From: Duganella flavida
GTDB taxonomy: Bacteria > Pseudomonadota > Gammaproteobacteria > Burkholderiales > Burkholderiaceae_D
NCBI RefSeq assembly: GCF_009857445.1
Contig: NZ_WWCN01000024.1
Span: 1-64,000, forward strand
Length of the DNA stretch: 64,000 nt
Direction of reading: 5' to 3'
Part shown: positions 9,385-16,208 of the stretch, in pieces
How the letters are laid out: each line of letters opens with the position of its first letter
How positions within the stretch are numbered: the stretch's first letter is position 1
The notes under the pieces: model-generated
Databases searched by the model: none
Told to the model about the DNA's origin: nothing
Seen by the model: the letters and a program-made list of their open reading frames with translations, nothing else
Position numbers and translations under genes: made by a program

Positions 9385-10136
9385 TATTTGCTGAAGACGG
9401 GGAGTTGCGTGAAAATGCTGCCATCGTCATCGGTCCAGGGAGTGCCAACCCAAGGGGTTGGCGAACCAGCTTTAATTGTCCTTGCGTCGGCCGCAGCTTG
9501 CTCCTCTTCGGAGTAATCTAAGTAGCTTTGGCTGCACATGCTCGCCGCTTGCGCTCCAAGTACATCATCGTCGTCAAACCAAAAGGCACCGAGAAAAGCG
9601 CCTTCTCCGCAACGAAAAACAAAGCGTGCGAACGACATCCCCTTGCCGTCACGATTCACAGTCGGCGTCAATAAATCTGGGAGAATGCCGGCGGGGACCG
9701 CGACAGAGTGAATGCGGCCATCAGAGTCGGTGACGTTCCACACTAAAAGTGATTCTCGGCTGCGTAGGTCAAGTGAGCCGATGTTGATAATTTCAGGCTC
9801 GGCGCTCACCAGTTCAGCGAAATACGGGTCTAGGTAAGAAGGAATGTTCGCAATCAGAACAGGCCCTTTGCCATGAAATTTGTTTGCTCCGACCTCCTCT
9901 TCGCTAAGGAGAATTGCTGCGTTCTTCGAATCGATTCCGTTTCTAGCGCATGCCTCGTTCAACCAGTGCTGATGCTCGGCGAACCCGGGGATAAAGAGGG
10001 AAATCGTCTTGTGGTGCCAGAATTCGAATTTGACGCGGGGCTTAACAAGACGTTCTCTGTAGGCCGGGATGTCCATTTGCGGTTGTGGTACGAATTCTCC
10101 CGAGCTATTCAAGCGGAGTGGGGCTGGTGGTCGCAT
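9384..10136 (-). CDS. Hypothetical protein (250 aa), possible distant member of the local paralogue family
   Basis: Soluble, acidic, no recognised domain. Its block order is similar to the neighbouring paralogues: GPVLIANIPSY (compare KPVVVIASERF), then VAVPAGILPDLL (compare FGIPADEFADIL), then LGAFWFDDDDVLGAQAASM (compare QDFIDADDEFRELADEA). It is longer at both ends, with a Pro-rich N-terminus and a C-terminal TPWVGTPWTDDDG tail. The ATG at 10136 is preceded by GGGAAA. The relation is weaker than for the 8454-9101 protein and needs profile comparison. It is transcribed with the HTH gene downstream and divergently from the 10371 gene. Confidence 0.55.
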   Translation of the reverse strand: MRPPAPLRLNSSGEFVPQPQMDIPAYRERLVKPRVKFEFWHHKTISLFIPGFAEHQHWLNEACARNGIDSKNAAILLSEEEVGANKFHGKGPVLIANIPSYLDPYFAELVSAEPEIINIGSLDLRSRESLLVWNVTDSDGRIHSVAVPAGILPDLLTPTVNRDGKGMSFARFVFRCGEGAFLGAFWFDDDDVLGAQAASMCSQSYLDYSEEEQAAADARTIKAGSPTPWVGTPWTDDDGSIFTQLPVFSK

Positions 10137-10330
10137 ATCTGTTTCCCTATTCTGTTAATGTCAACTGACAGTAAGAGTAGGCACCACTTTTAAACGCGCG
10201 CGGCCGATCGCGTTTTCCTAATGAAAATATAGGATTTCGCGTCGGCCCTTCTGCAATAAGGCTTCCCCCAAGAGGCGCTCGCAAAAAATATTTCAGTTTT
10301 CCCGCGAAAAATCTAAACCCTGGATGACGC

Positions 10331-10370
10331 GGTGACTACACATAGTTTGAGGATAATTTTTGAGGGAACT
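10331..10370 (+). promoter_or_regulatory. Shared leader/promoter of paralogue 1
   Basis: GGTGACTACACA places a -10-like TACACA (10337-10342) 34 bases before the ATG, followed by TTTTTGAGG as ribosome binding site. The same arrangement precedes the genes at 11222 and 12915, and the block from GGTGACTA to ACTATGATT is strongly similar to that of 12915. Confidence 0.5.
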
Positions 10371-10979
10371 ATGATTGACAGCATCACCACTTATAAATTG
10401 GCTGACGTGTTGGTAGACGAGCCGCATATGCAACCAATCCTGAACGCCATGGCCGAAAAGGTGAGTGCGTTTCATATTGCAGAGGGTGCGCTGCTGGGTT
10501 CTTTAGTGGAAGAGGAACATCGACAACTGCCGTTGATTATCCTGCGGTCGCAACGGATACCAGACGGCTGGCCCCTAACAGTAGAGGAATGCGACGCTTT
10601 CCTCGACGTTTTCCAATCGGACTACATGGATTCAATGTCCTACCTGGTATGGACCGGCGACGGATTCGCAGTAGGTGTGCCGGCAGAACCAATTTCGGAA
10701 ATTCTGGCCCATTACCCCCGTTGTGACCAAATGGTCGTGGTTTGGATAACTGAGACCGAACTGGTACTTGATTACATCGACATGGATGAACAACTCTACG
10801 AACGGATGGACGTCGCGCAAAACAGCTGGCGCCTTGGTCGGTTTATTCCCGACAAAGAGTATGCGGAGACCAAAATGGCCCAGTTCCCGCCGCTGCTGTC
10901 CGACACGGAGATGCGCATCATCAGTGAGCGAGGCGAACCTCTGTACCTCCTGAACGGTCCTGGATTCGGACGAATTTGA
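10371..10979 (+). CDS. Hypothetical protein, paralogue 1 of a local family
   Basis: A soluble, acidic protein of 202 aa with no recognised domain. It shares with the proteins at 11222 and 12915 an N-terminal ITTYKLADVL-type segment, a LPLIILRSQRI strand, a VVVWITETE strand followed by a D-x-ID-D-E motif, a conserved RFIPDKEYAETK segment and PPLLSDTE near the C-terminus, ending in GEPLYLL. I chose the ATG at 10371, not the upstream one at 10332, because it aligns with the paralogue starts and has GAGG in front. It ends in a terminator. Function is unknown; an immunity-protein or defence-related role is only a suggestion from the tandem diversification. Confidence 0.7.
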   Translation: MIDSITTYKLADVLVDEPHMQPILNAMAEKVSAFHIAEGALLGSLVEEEHRQLPLIILRSQRIPDGWPLTVEECDAFLDVFQSDYMDSMSYLVWTGDGFAVGVPAEPISEILAHYPRCDQMVVVWITETELVLDYIDMDEQLYERMDVAQNSWRLGRFIPDKEYAETKMAQFPPLLSDTEMRIISERGEPLYLLNGPGFGRI

Positions 10980-10985
10980 TTGATG

Positions 10986-11024
10986 AAATCGGCTCTCATG
11001 AAAGTGACGGGCCGATTTTTCTTT
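10986..11024 (+). terminator. Rho-independent terminator
   Basis: AAATCGGC (10986-10993) pairs with GCCGATTT (11011-11018), followed by TTCTTT. It lies just past the stop at 10979. Confidence 0.75.
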
Positions 11025-11181
11025 CACCGCCGCCAGCGCCGATTTTATCGCGTGGGTATCCTCGTTGGCGTCGCAGCTGATTAAATAACAGATACCTTTT
11101 GCAGTCAAACGCTAGACGCCGGCGGCAACGCGGTGGCCATGGGGTCAATTTTTTTTCATTCAGGCTAAGTCTGTGCACTGT

Positions 11182-11221
11182 CGTAGCTATACATACTCTG
11201 ACAACCACTTTCGAAAGAGCT
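11182..11221 (+). promoter_or_regulatory. Shared leader/promoter of paralogue 2
   Basis: TATACA (11188-11193) lies 34 bases before the ATG, the same spacing as in paralogue 1. Flanking bases are more diverged than between paralogues 1 and 3. Confidence 0.4.
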
Positions 11222-11824
11222 ATGACCACTTCGATTACGACCTACTCCTTAGCTGACGTGCTAGATGACGAACCACGCCTCCAATCCATCATCTCCGCAC
11301 TGAGAGTCCACCACAATGCTTATGCGCTAGCCAGCGGGTCTGATTTCCCCGTGCTCGTGAATCCTGATGACGAATCGAAGCCTGTCGTCGTGATTGCATC
11401 GGAACGGTTTAATGGCGAAAGTGCAGATGGGATTTCTGAGTTCGACATGCGTCTAGATGCCTGTGATACGGGCTCCAGTTCTCGCGTCTACGCCACCTGG
11501 GGCAATGACGAAATGGCGTTTGGTATACCAGCGGACGAGTTTGCTGACATCCTCGCTGGGCACCCATTGGCCTCACAGATATTGATTCTCTGGGCCACCA
11601 ACACGAAGATCGTCCAGGACTTTATTGATGCCGATGATGAATTCAGAGAGCTTGCTGATGAGGCGGGCCGGCAATGGCACCGCGAACGTTTTGTTCGTGA
11701 CACCAATTACGCCCCCAGGAAGCACGCGCCGTTCCCTCTACTGCTTTCTAGTGAAGAGCAGCGAGTTGTCAGCAGTGCAGGGTTGCCGGTGTATGTGCTG
11801 AGTAAGCTGCAGCTGGCTGGGTAG
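11222..11824 (+). CDS. Hypothetical protein, paralogue 2 of a local family
   Basis: 200 aa, soluble and acidic. Conserved blocks with paralogue 1 are evident: TSITTYSLADVLDDEP at the N-terminus, KPVVVIASERF, FGIPADEFADILAGHP, ILILWATNTK, FIDADDEFRELADEA, RERFVRDTNYA and FPLLLSSEEQRVVSS. The start at 11222 is favoured over 11099 because the extra 41 residues of the longer form are Arg-rich and lack counterparts in the paralogues. A hairpin at 11862-11899 follows. Function is unknown. Confidence 0.7.
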   Translation: MTTSITTYSLADVLDDEPRLQSIISALRVHHNAYALASGSDFPVLVNPDDESKPVVVIASERFNGESADGISEFDMRLDACDTGSSSRVYATWGNDEMAFGIPADEFADILAGHPLASQILILWATNTKIVQDFIDADDEFRELADEAGRQWHRERFVRDTNYAPRKHAPFPLLLSSEEQRVVSSAGLPVYVLSKLQLAG

Positions 11825-11861
11825 CACAAGTACCAGCCATCGCTGCTCCGTACCCATCAAG

Positions 11862-11899
11862 AAGCCCCAATTGGCCGCGCTGCATTGCGGTCGGGGCTT
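11862..11899. terminator. Bidirectional terminator hairpin
   Basis: AAGCCCC (11862-11868) pairs with GGGGCTT (11893-11899), with further inner pairing CCGC/GCGG. It lies between the convergent genes ending at 11824 and 11898. Confidence 0.6.
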
Positions 11900-12761
11900 A
11901 GTTGGGCAGGCCGTCGTCTTCATTTAACTTGGGGGAAGGCGGTCGAAGCACCGCGATGAGTTCACCGGCTTGTGTGCGGCGAGTAGCATTAGCCGCAATA
12001 CTTCTTCGCACATCAACGCTGTGCAGTTCCATGCCCGCATACAGGTCTCGAACCCAATTGGTATCGTGATTTGACAGGACAACCGTCGCCCCGCGCGCGC
12101 ATGCATCTCTGGCCAGTGTCACCAGGTCTATCTGGTCATTTATAGTGAAGCCCGTCGACGTGTAGCCCACGAAGCTACGTGCTCCTGGTGTGGCGTCGGC
12201 GTAAGGGGGATCGCAGTATACGACATCCCCCGTCGCAGCCATGGCCATCGGCACTCGGAAGTCACCATGCAAAATAGTGGCTGATTTCAATCTCTCCGCC
12301 ATCGCTTGAAGCTGCGCATCAGGGAATGCGGGCAACGTCTTAGGATGGCCGTAGGGTACGTTGTACTCGCCACTGCGATTCATCCGGAACAGACCGTTGA
12401 AATTGAACTTGTTCAGGTAGAGGAAGAGCACCGCGCGCTCGCGCAGGTCCGTAGAGCCATTGAATTTGCAGCGTGCGTCTAGGTAGGCGTGCTGTGAGTG
12501 CATCGAATCGGTGAAGAGCGTGCGTGCACCGTCAATGTAGTCGCTAGGCGCATCTCGCAGCATCTCGTACATTGCGACCAAATCTCGATTGAGGTCATTG
12601 ATGACGATGTCGCGTTGGCTGGCATTAAGGAAAACGGAACCAGCGCCGACGAACGGCTCGATGAGACGCCCAGTACCAGTAAGCAGTGGAAGAAGAGCAG
12701 GGAGCAGGCGTTGTTTGCCGCCGACCCAGCGTAAAGGTGGAGTTATCTTTGGATTTTTCAT
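11898..12761 (-). CDS. Dam-type (D12 class) DNA adenine N6-methyltransferase, orphan
   Basis: A 287-aa site-specific DNA methyltransferase of the MethyltransfD12 family, which methylates adenine, as Dam does at GATC. It has the N-terminal LRWVGGKQRLL motif, the SAM-binding FVGAGSVFLN motif (about residues 37-46), the NDLNRDLVAMY segment, and the catalytic DPPY at residues 184-187 within VYCDPPYAD. Length is normal for Dam-like enzymes. No restriction endonuclease gene lies next to it, so it is an orphan or phage/island-type methylase. The nearest HNH nuclease gene is 20 kb away. The recognition sequence cannot be read from the gene. It sits between paralogues 2 and 3 on the opposite strand. 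Confidence 0.9.
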   Translation of the reverse strand: MKNPKITPPLRWVGGKQRLLPALLPLLTGTGRLIEPFVGAGSVFLNASQRDIVINDLNRDLVAMYEMLRDAPSDYIDGARTLFTDSMHSQHAYLDARCKFNGSTDLRERAVLFLYLNKFNFNGLFRMNRSGEYNVPYGHPKTLPAFPDAQLQAMAERLKSATILHGDFRVPMAMAATGDVVYCDPPYADATPGARSFVGYTSTGFTINDQIDLVTLARDACARGATVVLSNHDTNWVRDLYAGMELHSVDVRRSIAANATRRTQAGELIAVLRPPSPKLNEDDGLPN

Positions 12762-12876
12762 CCAAAGTAAAGCACCTGTTTTTAGCCAGTGTGCTGACCA
12801 CCTACCTCAAAACTAACCCTTACAAAATAAGGAGAAATGCGAAATAGTTTGAAATGGATAAGCCGGAAAGACGGTC

Positions 12877-12914
12877 GGTGACTATACTGTGTTCAATGAC
12901 TTTTTGAGGACACT
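12877..12914 (+). promoter_or_regulatory. Shared leader/promoter of paralogue 3
   Basis: GGTGACTATACT carries a good -10 (TATACT, 12883-12888) 32 bases before the ATG, with TTTTTGAGG as ribosome binding site. It matches the leader of the 10371 gene over most of its length. Confidence 0.5.
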
Positions 12915-13517
12915 ATGATTACTAGCACCACCAAGTTCGAGCTGCGCGCAGCGTTGCAGAGTGAGCTACGCCTCGGGCCTATACGTGACGGTCTGCGCGG
13001 CTACCCCAGTGCATTTCTAATGACGCATGGGGCCCTTCTGCCATCGCTGATTCCATCGGAGCACCATCGTCTTCCGATGATGGTCATTTCGTCTCTGCGG
13101 ATTACTGACCAATGGCTCGGAACCATCAGCGGAGCCGAACTGACTCTTGATGGATGCCGCGCTGGCTTTGATTCAAGTCCGTACCTGGCCTGGCCAGGTC
13201 AGGGCGGCACGGTCGCAATCAGCGCATATGACGTTGATCAGGCGATCGGCGAGTCCAGTGGTGTCAGGCAGGTGCTGGTGCTTTGGCTCGCAGAAACGCA
13301 GGCACTGCTCGGCTGGCTGGACACCGATAAAGAGTTTCAGGACCTTCTCTACGTCGCGTCGCGTAGCCGGTACCTGTCGAGGTTCGTTCCGGACGTCGAA
13401 TACGTGGCGGCAAAGAAGGCGCTTTTTCCTGTCTTGCTGTCTGCGGATGAAGAGGTGCTCATCGGCAGTGAGGGTGAGCCGATGTACGTCGCACGCAAAG
13501 TCGAGTTCGCTGTGTAA
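12915..13517 (+). CDS. Hypothetical protein, paralogue 3 of a local family
   Basis: 200 aa, soluble. Blocks shared with paralogues 1 and 2 include LPMMVISSLRI, VLVLWLAETQ, WLDTDKEFQDLL, RFVPDVEYVAAKKALFP and LLSADEEVLIGSEGEPMYV. The N-terminus (MITSTTKFELRAAL) is more diverged than those of the other two. The gene is divergent from the methyltransferase gene and ends in an 11-bp hairpin. No known domain is visible. Confidence 0.7.
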   Translation: MITSTTKFELRAALQSELRLGPIRDGLRGYPSAFLMTHGALLPSLIPSEHHRLPMMVISSLRITDQWLGTISGAELTLDGCRAGFDSSPYLAWPGQGGTVAISAYDVDQAIGESSGVRQVLVLWLAETQALLGWLDTDKEFQDLLYVASRSRYLSRFVPDVEYVAAKKALFPVLLSADEEVLIGSEGEPMYVARKVEFAV

Positions 13518-13616
13518 GCTGAAAGCCGAGAGCGCGCCGCAGTACCGTTTCTGAAGCCTGTGAAGATGAAGTTGGTAAAACGATGTAAATAATTTAGATA
13601 ATTAAAAGTTTGATTC

Positions 13617-13643
13617 AATCCGACCGCCAGAAGCGGTCGGATT
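13617..13643. terminator. Bidirectional terminator hairpin
   Basis: AATCCGACCGC (13617-13627) and GCGGTCGGATT (13633-13643) form a perfect 11-bp stem with a 5-base loop. It separates convergent genes; the T-tails are short. Confidence 0.65.
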
Positions 13644-13669
13644 TATCGTGCATTTGTGTGAAGCAGGTC

Positions 13670-14134
13670 TCATAGATACACAGATGGACAATCGGTGCAG
13701 AAATCTTTAATGCTTTCTTCAGTGCTGTATCTCCGGAAAGTGTAGTTGCCAGTGCGCGCGGCAATGCTGATAATCTTGCCCATTGCGCGCGGAGTAGGTT
13801 GAGCCTGGTGAGATGTGAAGTAAAGCAAGCTTGCGAGCAGAGCGCGTTCGTCCTTGGAGGGTGCACGCAATTCTGCCTGGGTTAGTCTGACGGTTGACGA
13901 GGCCGGAAGTCTCCGTCCTTGCATCGCAGCTTGGAGTAGCAAAAGGAAGTCGCATAGTCGCTGCCGATCCGACATGCCAGGCCCGTTGCTACTACCGTGC
14001 TCTGCGAAAAACGCCTCCATCGTCTCAACGTCTTGAATGTCAGCTTCAAGTAGCGCTGAGAGCAGCTGATGACGACGAATGGGAAGGCCTTTCCCTTTTG
14101 ATTTGCTGGCATTGATATTCGTGATTGGTTTCAT
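13670..14134 (-). CDS. Hypothetical protein (154 aa)
   Basis: A soluble protein I do not recognise. The N-terminus is basic (KSKGKGLPIRRHQ); the middle is helical with a Leu-rich stretch LCDFLLLLQAAMQ. The C-terminal part has two Cys close together (DFCTDCPSVYL). The ATG at 14134 is preceded by AGGACGAG; a longer form from 14170 lacks such a site. It stands alone between a convergent paralogue gene and the DUF7673 gene, which is on the same strand upstream. Confidence 0.55.
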   Translation of the reverse strand: MKPITNINASKSKGKGLPIRRHQLLSALLEADIQDVETMEAFFAEHGSSNGPGMSDRQRLCDFLLLLQAAMQGRRLPASSTVRLTQAELRAPSKDERALLASLLYFTSHQAQPTPRAMGKIISIAARTGNYTFRRYSTEESIKDFCTDCPSVYL

Positions 14135-14193
14135 CTCTCGTCCTAATGAGAATTGCGCGGATTTATGCATCGTTGACGGGACTGCTTTATTGG

Positions 14194-14652
14194 CTACGTG
14201 TTTTTACCCCCGGGAAGGTAGAAGCGCAACGAGTCCGGGGAGCTGTGGCCCATTGTTTGCGCCAAGCCCTTCAACCCTGGAGGCGTGTGTTCGGCTTGCC
14301 GAAGTGAGTCCGCGTCGGTATCCCCGTCCGGCTCTCCAGCGGCGGACTGAAAAACTTTACGTTCGAAGAGGTCGGGCCGGTAAAGGCGCACGAGTGCAAC
14401 GAACCGGTCCTCGAACCCGATATCGATGGGGTATTTGAACCCGCTGGCGAACAGGTACTCTGTCAGAGTCCACATGTCGCGCGAGATTTCCGTATCGAGG
14501 TCCCGGATGTGCGCGAGATCGAATCCGCCGTGGACTGGCTCATTACCCCACGACATCAGGAATTTGGCTATTTTGCGGGCTTGACCTGTATCCCACATGG
14601 CCTTGGTGAACAGCCGATCGACTGCATCGATCACACTTTGAGACGGTTGCAT
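14194..14652 (-). CDS. DUF7673 family protein
   Basis: A protein of 152 aa resembling a small family (DUF7673) often found on betaproteobacterial plasmids and islands. The family pattern is visible as AVDRLFTKAMWDTGQARKI, then KFLMSWGN, then GGFDLAHIRDLD, then DRFVALVRLYRPDL. No catalytic residues are known. The ATG at 14652 has AGGGAG five bases upstream and is preferred to a TTG at 14667. The C-terminal tail (SPDSLRFYLPGGKNT) is polar. Function is unknown. Confidence 0.65.
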   Translation of the reverse strand: MQPSQSVIDAVDRLFTKAMWDTGQARKIAKFLMSWGNEPVHGGFDLAHIRDLDTEISRDMWTLTEYLFASGFKYPIDIGFEDRFVALVRLYRPDLFERKVFQSAAGEPDGDTDADSLRQAEHTPPGLKGLAQTMGHSSPDSLRFYLPGGKNT

Positions 14653-15274
14653 TGCCACTCCCTGCAAATTAAAGGTGCCCCTTGCATGCCACGTTCCCCA
14701 TCGTTCGACAGGTCAATACGCGCGATGCCTGCGCCTGCGTCGGAACTATTCTGGCAGCCGTTTGATATCATCCTACCTGCAGCTAGAAGGCTTGGGTTGT
14801 AGAAGCGACGACTAAATTAGCAATGAAACCGGTCACGCGCGTCATACGATGGCGCAAATTGGAGCATCTTGAAAAAATCCAATTCATGAAAATTTCGTCG
14901 CAACGAAGGATCAAAAAATCTTCTGCCTAGACGCTAAAATGAGAACCGGTGTGAGTGCGATTTTCGATAAGGAACACGGCTAGGCGCGCTGCTTTTTCGG
15001 AATAATTTTGCGTCTCGGCCGGCAGTCGTTGGCTGTGGGCTTTTTGATACACGCTCACTACTGGCAACCCTTTCTGGGGGGGCTGAGAGAATGCGGGAGC
15101 GAAAGAGCGGACCTAGTATCGGGGATCACTCATTGAACGAGGTGGGGGCGGAAGCGGGACTTGAAGCAGACCACCCTTGCTGCACCATCGCGTGTCGCGC
15201 GCTGCTTGTGTTGTCACTGGTGCCGCCGGCCGATTGGGCTATGCTCATGGGTGCTAACATTAGCGGAGGTGCTC
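14653..15274. other. Intergenic stretch with no convincing gene
   Basis: About 620 bases between divergent genes. Short open frames exist on both strands, but none has a ribosome binding site together with a plausible protein. No tRNA, strong hairpin or repeat was seen. It should hold the promoters of the flanking genes. Confidence 0.5.
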
Positions 15275-15487
15275 ATGTCTAAAGGACTATCCGACCACAC
15301 CTTTGTTGTGGGCGCCGGCATCATGCCTGGCGATGGCGGCGGCAGCAATTATCCGGACAGTTTGAGGTTGCGTATGCCCAAGGAGCGAGCACTTCGGCTC
15401 GCTATCGACCTGCTCAAATCCGTAGAGCAGAGTGCGGGCCCCAAGGGGCGCGTAGTGGAGATCAGGCTACTCGGCAAGCTTGACTAA
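15275..15487 (+). CDS. Small hypothetical protein (70 aa)
   Basis: A short gene with an excellent ribosome binding site (GGAGG, six bases before the ATG). The product MSKGLSDHTFVVGAGIMPGD continues into a basic amphipathic helix (MPKERALRLAIDLLKSVEQS) and ends KGRVVEIRLLGKLD. No domain is recognised. It is the first gene of a rightward run with the genes at 15615 and 16209, though the gaps are over 100 bases and 39 bases. Confidence 0.55.
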   Translation: MSKGLSDHTFVVGAGIMPGDGGGSNYPDSLRLRMPKERALRLAIDLLKSVEQSAGPKGRVVEIRLLGKLD

Positions 15488-15614
15488 GTTTTCGGCATAG
15501 CGCGGGCCGGTAAATGCGTCTGCGTGCGATAGCGCAGATTTGGTGTTTCTCAGAGACTTGAATGTGCTATCTCGATTAATCCAACTTCCGCCGTCAAGAA
15601 TCTGTGTTCGTTAA

Positions 15615-16169
15615 ATGGGGGGACCAGTGGGAAAAAAGATTGGCTGTCTTGGATGGGGATCACTAGTTTGGGATCCACGGACCCTGCCGGTCGCCGGCGA
15701 GTGGCGGACAGATGGACCATTGCTCCCCCTTGAATTTGCGAGAGAGTCTGGGGACGGCCGCATCACGATCGTTTTATGCGACGGCGTTCGTGCTGTCCAC
15801 TCGTGCTGGGCGATGCTCGCAGTTGAAGATGTTTCTGCCGGCATCGTGGTGCTCGCAGAGCGTGAGAGCATAGCGACACGCATTGCCAAAGATATCGGCT
15901 GGTGGAATTCGGTGGACGGAAAGTCGCATGGTATGTGCGCTTCTGAGATTGAATCCTGGGCGAAAAAATTGGCGTTAGACGGCGTCGTGTGGACCAACCT
16001 CCCTTGCGGGTTCAAAAGTAATCGAGGGCAGATGCCCACCCAAGCTGAGGTGATTGCGCACTTCGCTAAGCTGGAGGGCGAGACTCTAGAGAAAGCAAAG
16101 CGGTACGTCCTGATGGCACCGCCACAAATCGACACCGAATATCGGCGGACATTGGCCCAACGTCTCTAG
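15615..16169 (+). CDS. Gamma-glutamylcyclotransferase-like protein
   Basis: 184 aa. The N-terminal IGCLGWGSLVWDPR is the glycine-rich substrate-binding loop typical of GGCT/AIG2-like folds, followed by LPLEFARESGDGRITIVLC, in which a conserved Glu is expected to be catalytic. Proteins like this are widespread in Proteobacteria and mostly uncharacterised. A role in gamma-glutamyl cyclisation is inference from the fold. The start may instead be a GTG at 15627, which has a G-rich Shine-Dalgarno-like run just upstream. It ends 39 bases before the HEPN gene and may be co-transcribed. Confidence 0.65.
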   Translation: MGGPVGKKIGCLGWGSLVWDPRTLPVAGEWRTDGPLLPLEFARESGDGRITIVLCDGVRAVHSCWAMLAVEDVSAGIVVLAERESIATRIAKDIGWWNSVDGKSHGMCASEIESWAKKLALDGVVWTNLPCGFKSNRGQMPTQAEVIAHFAKLEGETLEKAKRYVLMAPPQIDTEYRRTLAQRL

Positions 16170-16208
16170 AAAATTTAATACTAATTGAATTCCGCGTAAT
16201 ATGCCGAT

